A DNA stretch of 49,898 nucleotides from Streptomyces sp. MUM 178J (GTDB lineage: Bacteria > Actinomycetota > Actinomycetes > Streptomycetales > Streptomycetaceae): positions 1-49,898 of the forward strand of contig NZ_JADWYQ010000046.1 in assembly GCF_022414575.1 (NCBI RefSeq), written 5' to 3'. Position 1 is the stretch's first letter, and each line of letters opens with the position of its first letter. The position numbers were made by a program, and so were the translations under genes. This document shows positions 18,485 to 24,734 of this stretch, piece after piece. Under the pieces are notes generated by a model, which worked only from the letters and a program-made list of their open reading frames with translations, did no database searches and was not told the DNA's origin.

Positions 18485-18488
18485 GAAG

Positions 18489-18770
18489 ATGGAGCACTGG
18501 AAGGTGTACTGGAGGCATGAGTTCCAAGAGGAGCCTGTGGTGCTGTATAGCGAGATTGGCGATGACGGGTATGAGGTGCGGAAGGTTCAGGAGTACCGTG
18601 ATGGGCGCGTCCTGAGGGCAGATTCGCTTCACGATACCGCCGAGATTGGTCTGAGTGAGATCCCGGTAGGCCCCATCGAGGATGTTCAGGCGCAGCCTGA
18701 GTTCTCTGCGTCCGTCATCGAGCGGGCTGAGTTCGAGGAGATGTGGCGACGGGCCAGCTGGCCTACTTGA
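18489..18770 (+). CDS. DUF6881-like immunity protein
   Basis: A 93-aa acidic protein (MEHWKVYWRHEFQEEPVVLY, then YEVRKVQEYRDGRV, PEFSASVIERAEFEEMW). This pattern matches what I know as DUF6881, a small domain often found right after RHS or other polymorphic toxins, so I call it the cognate immunity protein for the HYD1 tip. ATG 18489 has GGAAG directly upstream and lies 4 bases after the toxin stop. GC is lower than in flanking genes, as in the toxin tip, so both probably moved together. It is convergent with the DUF1016 gene 59 bases away. Confidence 0.82.
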   Translation: MEHWKVYWRHEFQEEPVVLYSEIGDDGYEVRKVQEYRDGRVLRADSLHDTAEIGLSEIPVGPIEDVQAQPEFSASVIERAEFEEMWRRASWPT

Positions 18771-18829
18771 TCAGCGGCGGTTCGAAGTGCACCTCGAAGC
18801 CCGGAAGCGTAGGGCTGAATCGCCGGACG

Positions 18830-19726
18830 TCATGGGTATTCGTCGAGGACGGACTGGGTGAGGCGGAGCAGGTCGGCCTCCGTGGGCATGTGGGTGCGGA
18901 CGCGTGGGGGCAGGGCCGCGTAGGTGTTGACCGCCGGGGAGTGGGTTCGGCCCCGGAGGGCGATGCGGCAGGTGGGGGTGGCGCCGGCCGTGTTCAGCTG
19001 GAGGCCGAGGGTCGCGTCGTCGCGGTCCGGGGCGCGGATCAGATGGTCGACCAGTTCCAGGTAGAACCCGAGCCTGCCGGTGTCGTCGCGGCGGGTGGGG
19101 TGTTCCGTGCGGAGTTCGAAGACGACGTAGCGGCGTAGCTTGAGGTGGTAGAAGAGCAGGTCGATGTGGAACTTCTCGCCTCTGATCGTGACGGGGTGCC
19201 GTCGGCCGACGAAGGCGAAGCCGAGGCCCAGCTCGGTGAGGAAGCGGACGAGGCTGGTGGCGAGGGTGTCGGCGAGGTTGCGTGAGATGTGCAGGCGCTG
19301 GGCGATGGAGCGTTGCAGCGTGGCGCGGGTCCAGCCGTGGCGGTCGGCGGCGGTGGCGTAGAAGTCCAGTTCGGAGCGGGTCTTCAGATGGGTGACCAGG
19401 ACCGTGATGTGGCCCCATGGGAGTCGGGCCACGGGCTCTTGGGCGATGGGTTCCGGCCACGCTCGGGCCATCTGTTGCATATAGAGCAGGTTGCGGCGGG
19501 AGAAGCCGCGCTGACGGGGGAACGCCGTTCTCAGGTCGGCGGAGAGCCGGTCCACGGCCTTGGTGTGCCAGTCGGCCTCCAGCTTGTGGCGGAGGATGCA
19601 GCGGCCGATCTCCCAGTACGTCTCGGTTCGCGAGCGGGCATGGGGACGGGCGACGGTCTCCTTGACCTCGTTCAGCAGGTCCTCGTACCAGGAGACGCTG
19701 TCCGGCCTCTCGTTGGTGTGCGACAT
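18830..19726 (-). CDS. DUF1016 (YhcG) PDDEXK nuclease relative, altered active site
   Basis: A 298-aa member of the DUF1016/YhcG family: the N-terminal helical domain (RTETYWEIGRCIL, FSRRNLLYMQQMARAWP, LPWGHITVL) and the C-terminal nuclease fold (ELGLGFAFVGRRHPVTI, IDLLFYHLKLRRYVVFELR). Two oddities. The usual ELK of the E-x-K active-site pair is ELR here. The stretch of about 40-50 residues normally linking the two domains, including a DPYxFDFL motif, is missing. The protein may therefore be catalytically weak or inactive. ATG 19726 is preferred over a GTG at 19768 because family similarity begins after it, but neither has a good ribosome-binding site. Role of the family: DNA processing or defence-associated, not settled. 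Confidence 0.83.
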   Translation of the reverse strand: MSHTNERPDSVSWYEDLLNEVKETVARPHARSRTETYWEIGRCILRHKLEADWHTKAVDRLSADLRTAFPRQRGFSRRNLLYMQQMARAWPEPIAQEPVARLPWGHITVLVTHLKTRSELDFYATAADRHGWTRATLQRSIAQRLHISRNLADTLATSLVRFLTELGLGFAFVGRRHPVTIRGEKFHIDLLFYHLKLRRYVVFELRTEHPTRRDDTGRLGFYLELVDHLIRAPDRDDATLGLQLNTAGATPTCRIALRGRTHSPAVNTYAALPPRVRTHMPTEADLLRLTQSVLDEYP

Positions 19727-19795
19727 GATGCAGAGCTTTGCCCAATGCTCGGCATATTCGTATGGCACTGACCCGGATGTCTACCGAATAGGTGA

Positions 19796-19832
19796 CTTCC
19801 GGCCCGCCTATGTGACTGGGGCGGGCCGGAAG
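19796..19832 (-). terminator. Hairpin terminator after the 54-aa membrane protein
   Basis: CTTCCGGCCCGCC (19796-19808) and GGCGGGCCGGAAG (19820-19832) form a perfect 13-bp stem with an 11-base loop, just downstream of the stop of the 19842-20006 gene. There is no T-tract, as often in Streptomyces. Confidence 0.75.
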
Positions 19833-19841
19833 TCTGCACGA

Positions 19842-20006
19842 TTACCGGATAGCCACCATGTAGCCCAGCAGCCCCGCGGCGACCGCCAGGAGGGCGATGA
19901 ATGTCAGGGTGGCTACCGTGCCGCCCGCGTCGCCGGAGCGGCGCGAGGACTTCTTCCCCGTGGTGTGCGCGTTGCTCGTGCTGGCTGCGTTCGCCAGGTT
20001 CTTCAC
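19842..20006 (-). CDS. 54-aa single-span membrane protein
   Basis: A short gene with GTG start at 20006, AGGAG placed 6 bases upstream, and TAA stop, followed at once by a strong hairpin. The product begins MKNLANAASTSNAH, has a basic GKKSSRRSGD stretch and one C-terminal helix, ATLTFIALLAVAAGLLGYMVAI. It resembles small tail-anchored membrane proteins that are common and mostly unannotated in Streptomyces. The ribosome-binding site, own terminator and sensible topology argue for a real gene. No function known. Confidence 0.72.
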   Translation of the reverse strand: MKNLANAASTSNAHTTGKKSSRRSGDAGGTVATLTFIALLAVAAGLLGYMVAIR

Positions 20007-20157
20007 TTGTGCTCCTGTGCTGCTTGCCCCGCCGTGGTCGCCGGTGGGTGTCTGACCTCAGCCCTTTGTGGCTGTGTGACACAGAGTAGTCGAATCTGGT
20101 CCAGACCACTCGACTGGGGTCGCAGCTTGGCCGGAAGCGGCCTGTGGCCACATCAGT

Positions 20158-20376
20158 CTACGGCTCGGCGAAGTGATCGAACTCCCCAGCTCGGACGCCT
20201 CGTGTGAAGGCGTCCCACTTGCGCCGAGTGGTCGTCACGACCGTGTCCGGATCGTTCGTCTCCCGCAGATAGACCGCGTCGTCCTCACCGTACGCTACCT
20301 CGATCCATGGGCCGGGGCCGGTGGCCCCCTCGGGGGCGGCACGGATCCAGTCGAGGTCGGCGGGCACGTCAGGCAT
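20158..20376 (-). CDS. DUF397 protein
   Basis: A 72-aa DUF397 protein: it has DLDWIRAAP, WIEVAY and the closing pattern VYLRETND...KWDAFTRGVRAGEFD. DUF397 proteins are small streptomycete proteins encoded beside HTH/DUF5753 regulators, as in the WhiJ/BldB-type pairs; the regulator is thought to act with them. Its start lies within the end of the preceding DUF397 gene (8-base overlap), so the two DUF397 genes and the regulator form one operon. Confidence 0.88.
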   Translation of the reverse strand: MPDVPADLDWIRAAPEGATGPGPWIEVAYGEDDAVYLRETNDPDTVVTTTRRKWDAFTRGVRAGEFDHFAEP

Positions 20377-20557
20377 GGTTCTCCTTGACCGCGTCGAGGA
20401 GTGCGGCGAAGGCGTGGGGGGTGGCGGAGAGTATGACCCCGGCCGGGTCGCCGCTCTCGGTGAGTCTGACCGTGTGGTCGACGGCGGCGTGTGCGATGTG
20501 TATGCAGGACTCGCCTTCGCCGCAGTACGACGACTTCTGCCAGCTGGCGGACAGCAT
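20369..20557 (-). CDS. DUF397 protein
   Basis: A 62-aa DUF397 protein with the family opening WQKSSYCGEGESCIHIA, then VRLTESGDPAGVILSATPHAFAALL. ATG 20557 is preferred because AGGAG sits four bases upstream; a GTG at 20569 overlapping the regulator's stop is the alternative. A second DUF397 gene follows in the same operon. Two non-identical DUF397 partners after one regulator is common in Streptomyces. Confidence 0.88.
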   Translation of the reverse strand: MLSASWQKSSYCGEGESCIHIAHAAVDHTVRLTESGDPAGVILSATPHAFAALLDAVKENHA

Positions 20558-20565
20558 GGGGCTCC

Positions 20566-21417
20566 TCACGGGGTCTTGACGATGGTGTGGATGAAGTCAC
20601 GGGAGGCGGCAGGGGGCAGTGCCAGGTTCTCAAGCCGCTCCAGCACTCGGCGGTACTTGTCGAGTTGAGCCTCGGCGTCGAGGAGGGTAATGCCGTGGGA
20701 CTGGTCCAGTTGGACCGTGTCGAGCCGCGGCGCCGGTCCGTGTACGTAGTAGATGTGCTGGCCTGCCCCGGGGTAGCCCCCTGCCGCGAAGGGGATCACT
20801 CGGACGGTGATGTGCTCGTGCTCGCCCATGGCGAGCAGGTGACGCAGTTGCTGCCGGGCGACGTCAGGGCCGCCGAACCTCATGCGCAGAGCGGCCTCAT
20901 GGATGATCGCCTGATATGGGGGCGGGGAGTCCCGGTGCAGTACGGCCTGGCGCTTCATACGGAACGAAAGCCGGTGTTCGATCTCCGGTTGCGTCAGTTC
21001 CGGGACCACCTGGCGGAAGATCTCCAGCGCATGCTCGCGGATCTGGAGCAAGCCGGGGAGGCCTGATGTGTGGGCCGTGCGCAGGGCGTGCCCATGGTGT
21101 TCAAGCTCGGCGAGGTCCAGCAGGCCTGGAGACAGGACGTCGCGATACTCCTCCCACCAGCCCCGTCTGCGTTCACCGGTCATCGAGGCGAGGGCGTTGA
21201 CGAGGGCCTGGTCGGGGCAGTCGTAGTGGCACGCCAGGGTTCGCACGCGGTCGGCGCTCACGCCGTAGCGGCCGGCCTCGATATTGCTGATGCGTGCCTG
21301 GTTGCCGCCGATCAGCTTTGCGGCCTGAGTCGCGGTGAGCCCGGCGCGTTCCCGGAGCCTGCGGAGTTCGGTTCCGAGTCGTCGCCGCCGGGCCGTTGGG
21401 GTGGTGCTCGGGTTCAT
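20566..21417 (-). CDS. XRE-type HTH regulator with DUF5753 domain
   Basis: A 283-aa regulator. N-terminal helix-turn-helix: LGTELRRLRERAGLTATQAA...GGNQARISNIEAGRYGVS. From about residue 95 on, a DUF5753 domain (RTAHTSGLPGLLQIREHA, RMKRQAVLHRDSPPPYQAIIHEAAL, ITVRVIPFAAGGYPG, DTVQLDQ). Such regulators pair with DUF397 proteins and an anti-sigma-like ATPase, all three present here. ATG 21417 is chosen because GGGAG lies six bases before it. Probable targets are its own promoter and the divergent ATPase gene through the palindromes at 21466-21499. Confidence 0.92.
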   Translation of the reverse strand: MNPSTTPTARRRRLGTELRRLRERAGLTATQAAKLIGGNQARISNIEAGRYGVSADRVRTLACHYDCPDQALVNALASMTGERRRGWWEEYRDVLSPGLLDLAELEHHGHALRTAHTSGLPGLLQIREHALEIFRQVVPELTQPEIEHRLSFRMKRQAVLHRDSPPPYQAIIHEAALRMRFGGPDVARQQLRHLLAMGEHEHITVRVIPFAAGGYPGAGQHIYYVHGPAPRLDTVQLDQSHGITLLDAEAQLDKYRRVLERLENLALPPAASRDFIHTIVKTP

Positions 21418-21465
21418 CAACTGCTCCCTGGTCCGGGTCACTCTTCTGGGCGTATCGAGGCATCA

Positions 21466-21499
21466 AATCCATGGATTCCATGGAATGTATTCCATGGAA
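21466..21499. promoter_or_regulatory. Cluster of three TCCATGGA palindromes, likely operator
   Basis: Three perfect palindromes lie side by side between the divergent HTH regulator and the ATPase: AATCCATGGATT (21466-21477), ATTCCATGGAAT (21475-21486), TTCCATGGAA (21490-21499). The centres are 9 and 14 bases apart. In a GC-rich genome such an AT-containing cluster is unlikely by chance. The most likely ligand is the neighbouring DUF5753 regulator, by position. Confidence 0.65.
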
Positions 21500-21599
21500 C
21501 GCCGTAGCGTCTGTGCCAGGACGACGCCCGGAAGTGCACCGCGAGAGCAGCGGCAGAGCCACCGGGCCTCCAACATCCGCCCCGCGAAGGAGACTTCCG

Positions 21600-22040
21600 A
21601 TGGCAACCGTAACGCCGCCCTGGGCCTACACACTCCAACTCCCGCACGACCCCCGCGCCCCCGGCGTCGCCCGCCAGACGCTGCGGACCGTGCTCGCCGC
21701 GCACGGCATGGGCGGCGGCTGGGTGGCCGAGGCCGCGGAGGCCGTCGCCGGGGAGATGGTGGTCAACGCGTATCTGCACTCCGACGGGCCCTATACCCTC
21801 CGGCTGCGGTCCATGGAGCCCGACCGGCTCCGCGTCAGCGTGTGGGACGGGAATCCGGACATCCCGCCGCCCTTCCGAGGCGCACCCGCGGCCGACGCGG
21901 CCCCGCATGATGAGCGAGGGCGCGGGCTGCGGATCGTCGAGGCGTACGCGGATCGGCTCGGTGCGTATCCCCTCGGGGACGGGGGGCTCTTCGGGGAGGG
22001 CGGGGGAAAGCTGCTCTGGGCAGAGTGTCGGGGCGGCTGA
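21600..22040 (+). CDS. Anti-sigma-type ATP-binding protein (HATPase_c)
   Basis: A 146-aa protein of the HATPase fold as in RsbW/SpoIIAB-type regulators. Visible are the N-box-like EMVVNAYLHSDGPYTLRLR, where the usual EL(V/L)xNAxxH is EMVVNAYLH, then VSVWDGNPD (DxG) and DERGRGLRIVEAYADRLG (GxGL). It has no HAMP or sensor. ATG 21600 has AAGGAG about 8 bases upstream. It is divergent from the DUF5753/DUF397 operon, the usual pairing in Streptomyces. Kinase activity on an anti-sigma-antagonist is plausible but no partner sigma factor is nearby. Confidence 0.9.
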   Translation: MATVTPPWAYTLQLPHDPRAPGVARQTLRTVLAAHGMGGGWVAEAAEAVAGEMVVNAYLHSDGPYTLRLRSMEPDRLRVSVWDGNPDIPPPFRGAPAADAAPHDERGRGLRIVEAYADRLGAYPLGDGGLFGEGGGKLLWAECRGG

Positions 22041-22097
22041 ACCGGCCCGGGGCGTCGCTACGCTGCTGGAGCCCCCCGGCCGGCGGAAGGAGCGGAC

Positions 22098-22541
22098 ATG
22101 CACCAGCCCAGGCGCGGCAAGCATGCGGAAGTGGTGCGGGTGTTGCGGCGGCAGATCGACGCGGACGTGCACAAGGGGCTCGTCGCGTACGAGGTGGTGT
22201 CCATTCGCGGGCGCGGCGGCGGCATGGGGGACGCCGTGACCGCCGACCTCGCCGTGCTCCCCGCGGAATGGGGCGCGAGCGACGAGACCCTCGCCGACCC
22301 GCACGATGTCGCCCTGGCCGTCGAGGTGGGGGCGGACGAGCAGCAGGTCGCGCGGTATGCCGGCGACGGCGTCCCCGTGCTGCTCGTCGTCGATCCCCGG
22401 CGCGGCGACTGGACGCTGTACGACCGTCCTGAGGGCGGCCGGTACCAGGGCGTGCATCAGGGGCGCTACGGCGACGACATCCCCGTGCCCGAGCCCCTCT
22501 CGCTCGCCCTCGCCACCGGACTGCTGCCCCGGTACGGCTGA
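22098..22541 (+). CDS. Uma2-like protein, reduced
   Basis: A 147-aa protein resembling the Uma2/DUF820 PD-(D/E)XK family: GKHAEVVRVLRRQID, TADLAVLP (active-site Asp), ALAVEV (Glu) and VPVLLVVDPRRGDWTLYD. The family is usually about 180-200 aa. Here the N-terminal segment with the predicted substrate region is short and the stretch between VEV and VPVLLV, normally containing conserved basic residues, is reduced to GADEQQVARYAGDG, so nuclease activity is doubtful. It has a good ribosome-binding site (GAAGGAG). It is the sort of short Uma2 paralogue seen in many copies in Streptomyces. Confidence 0.78.
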   Translation: MHQPRRGKHAEVVRVLRRQIDADVHKGLVAYEVVSIRGRGGGMGDAVTADLAVLPAEWGASDETLADPHDVALAVEVGADEQQVARYAGDGVPVLLVVDPRRGDWTLYDRPEGGRYQGVHQGRYGDDIPVPEPLSLALATGLLPRYG

Positions 22542-22623
22542 CGGCGCGCGGGTGTGTGCGCCCGGTCCACGATCGAGGCGGGCCTCACGACGCCTCGGCT
22601 GACGGCGCGCGGGTGTGTGCGCC
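22535..22623. repeat. 28-bp direct repeat pair, 61-bp period
   Basis: CGGCTGACGGCGCGCGGGTG, extended to 28 bases, occurs at 22535-22562 and again identically at 22596-22623. The first copy starts inside the last codons of the Uma2-like gene. The spacer holds a small hairpin, GAGGC/GCCTC. The pair is probably a local tandem duplication of the 3' end of that gene. Confidence 0.85.
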
Positions 22624-22715
22624 TCCGCGCCGCACCGTCCCTCTCCTGCCGCGCCGGCGACCCACCTACACTGGCTTGCTGAGCTGACTCCGCTGTGACC
22701 GAAGGGTGGCTGACG

Positions 22716-23741
22716 GTGCGGAAGGCCTGGGCAGTGGGGGGCGCCTGCGTCGGGCTGTGCCTGTGTTTCGTCGCGCTGCTCGTCGTCGGGACGTACGCGG
22801 CCGCCGCCGGGCTCATCGGCGGGGCCGGCAAGAGCGGAGCGGTGGCGCTCGCCAAGGGGGCCGTGCCCGCGCGGTACCAGGGGCTCGTGCAGACGTGGGG
22901 CAACCTGTGCCCCGCCATCAACCCGGCGCTGCTCGCCGCCCAGCTGTACCAGGAGAGCGGCTGGAACCCCCGTGCGCAGAGCCATGCCGCCGCGCAGGGC
23001 ATCGCGCAGTTCATCCCCGGCACCTGGGCTGTGCACGGCGTCGACGGCGACAAGGACGGGGACCGCGATGTCTGGGACCCGGCTGACGCCATTCCGTCCG
23101 CAGCCTCGTACGACTGCAAGCTGGCCGAATATGTGAAGGACGTGCCGGGCGACCCGACGTCCAACATGCTGGCCGCCTACAACGCGGGCGCGTACGCCGT
23201 CATCAAGTACCAGGGCGTGCCCCCGTACCGCGAGACGCAGAACTATGTGAAGGTCATCCGCACCCTGGAGAAGAGCTTCGCCCGGCCCGCCGGACGGGTC
23301 CAGCCCTCGCGGCAGGCCGCCGGGGCCATCTACTTCGCCCAGCAGAAGCTCGGCACCAAGTACCTCTGGGGCGGCGAGGGCACACCTGAGGACGGCGGGC
23401 GGTTCGACTGCTCAGGGCTGACCCAGGCCGCTTACCGCACCGTCGGCATCGAGCTGCCGCGCGTGGCGAACGACCAGTACAACGCCGGACCGCACCCGGG
23501 CCGGGACGAACTGCTCCCGGGCGATCTGGTCTTCTTCTCCGACGATCTGACGAACTCCCGGGCCATCCGGCATGTGGGTGTCTATGTGGGCGGGGGGTAC
23601 ATGATCAACGCGCCGTACACCGGAGCGGTCATCCGTTTCGACAAGATCGACACTCCCGACTACTTTGGCGCCACCAGGGTCACCGAGGACGGCGCCAAGG
23701 CGCTGCCGACGGATCTGCCGTCGTCCTCCGCGGCCGACTGA
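22716..23741 (+). CDS. Bifunctional lytic transglycosylase / NlpC-P60 endopeptidase
   Basis: A 341-aa cell-wall hydrolase. A single membrane anchor near the N-terminus (VGLCLCFVALLVVGTYAA) is followed by a transglycosylase-like domain with catalytic Glu in LYQESGWNPRAQS and AAQGIAQFIPGTW, and later NMLAAYNAG. From about residue 215 is an NlpC/P60 domain: Cys in RFDCSGLTQAAYR, then ELLPGDLVFF and the His in IRHVGVYVG. It should cut both glycan and stem-peptide bonds of peptidoglycan. GTG 22716 is chosen because GAAGGGTGG precedes it; a GTG at 22695 is possible. Similar chimeras are encoded near T4SS-like envelope clusters, where they open the wall, though the ATPase, Uma2 and regulator genes separate it here. 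Confidence 0.93.
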   Translation: MRKAWAVGGACVGLCLCFVALLVVGTYAAAAGLIGGAGKSGAVALAKGAVPARYQGLVQTWGNLCPAINPALLAAQLYQESGWNPRAQSHAAAQGIAQFIPGTWAVHGVDGDKDGDRDVWDPADAIPSAASYDCKLAEYVKDVPGDPTSNMLAAYNAGAYAVIKYQGVPPYRETQNYVKVIRTLEKSFARPAGRVQPSRQAAGAIYFAQQKLGTKYLWGGEGTPEDGGRFDCSGLTQAAYRTVGIELPRVANDQYNAGPHPGRDELLPGDLVFFSDDLTNSRAIRHVGVYVGGGYMINAPYTGAVIRFDKIDTPDYFGATRVTEDGAKALPTDLPSSSAAD

Positions 23742-23874
23742 CGGTCGTGAACCGAGTTTCCGTATCTCTTGGATAACGTCATCGTGATCATTCCGTGGAG
23801 ACCGGAACGCGCGGACGAGACCGGCCGTTCCGTAGAGACGGCAGCTCAGGCAAGCGAAGGCAGGGTCGCAGCAG

Positions 23875-24612
23875 ATGTCGCAGCAGATGGCTGGACTCGC
23901 AGTCGACGGGGGCAACCCGGATGTCGGTCTGCTCTTTGACATCAACGGCCTGACCGCGGCCACGCCTTCGTGGTTCGACCGCGCCATGACGTTCGTCGGG
24001 GAGTACGGAATCCTCCTCGCCCTGGTGCTCACAGTGCTGTGGTGCTGGCTCAGCGTGCGGCGGCGCGGCACCCCCGAGGACTCGATTTCCGCGGTGGCCG
24101 GGCTGATCTGGACACCGCTGGCCGCCGGCGTCGCGCTCCTCGTCAACATCCCGATCCGCGGCTTCGTGGAACGCCCGCGACCCTTCCTCGAACACCAGGG
24201 CCTGGACGTCCTCATCGGGGGCAAGGCCGACTACTCCTTCGTCAGCGACCACGCCACGCTGGCCATGGCCGTCGGCGCCGGACTCTTCCTCGCCCACCGG
24301 AAGTTCGGCTTCGCGGGCATCGGGCTGGCCCTCGCCGAAGGCTTCTGCCGGGTCTACATGGGCGTCCACTACCCCACCGACGTCATCGGCGGCTTCGCCC
24401 TCGGCACCGCCGTCGCCCTGCTGCTCGCCCCGCTCGCGCTCGCGCTGCTCACCCCGTTCGTGTCGGCGGTCGCGGCGACCGAGCGGTTCGGGCGGCTCGT
24501 ACGGTCCCGGCGGGCCGGCCCCGACGGCGGCCGGCGTGCCGCGGAGTCCTTCGGCGTCCCGGAGCCGCGCACCGGCGGGCCCGACTCCTGCGAGAACGAC
24601 CTCGCGGCGTGA
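23875..24612 (+). CDS. PAP2-family phosphatase
   Basis: A 245-aa membrane phosphatase with about five hydrophobic segments. The three PAP2 motifs are RGFVERPRPF (C1), FVSDHATLAM (C2) and CRVYMGVHYPTDVIGG (C3). The SDH form of C2 is like that of BcrC-type undecaprenyl-diphosphate phosphatases, so lipid-carrier recycling for peptidoglycan is a likely role. C-terminal 50 residues are a charged tail. Start ATG 23875 is the first of two close methionines with AGGG about 9 bases upstream. It follows the wall hydrolase by 133 bases and may be independent. Confidence 0.9.
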   Translation: MSQQMAGLAVDGGNPDVGLLFDINGLTAATPSWFDRAMTFVGEYGILLALVLTVLWCWLSVRRRGTPEDSISAVAGLIWTPLAAGVALLVNIPIRGFVERPRPFLEHQGLDVLIGGKADYSFVSDHATLAMAVGAGLFLAHRKFGFAGIGLALAEGFCRVYMGVHYPTDVIGGFALGTAVALLLAPLALALLTPFVSAVAATERFGRLVRSRRAGPDGGRRAAESFGVPEPRTGGPDSCENDLAA

Positions 24613-24626
24613 CGGGACGGAAGAAC

Positions 24627-24734
24627 GGATGGGCGACCCGACTGCTATAGCGCCTGCGAGGCGGATGGACGGCCCGACCGCTACAGCGCCTGAGCGGCGG
24701 ATGGGCGACCCGCCGCTAAAGCGCCTGCGCGAAG
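24627..24734. repeat. 36-bp tandem repeat, three copies, overlapping a gene end
   Basis: Three imperfect 36-bp units start at 24627, 24663 and 24699, each of the form GGATGGGCGACCCG...GCTATAGCGCCTGCG with small changes. The last unit contains the stop codon (24716-24718) and final codons of the FAD oxidoreductase on the minus strand, so the other two are extra copies of the gene's 3' end. Confidence 0.85.

Noticed and set aside
24627..24734. CRISPR array at the 36-bp repeats
   Set aside because: The units are contiguous with no unique spacers, and no cas genes are present.
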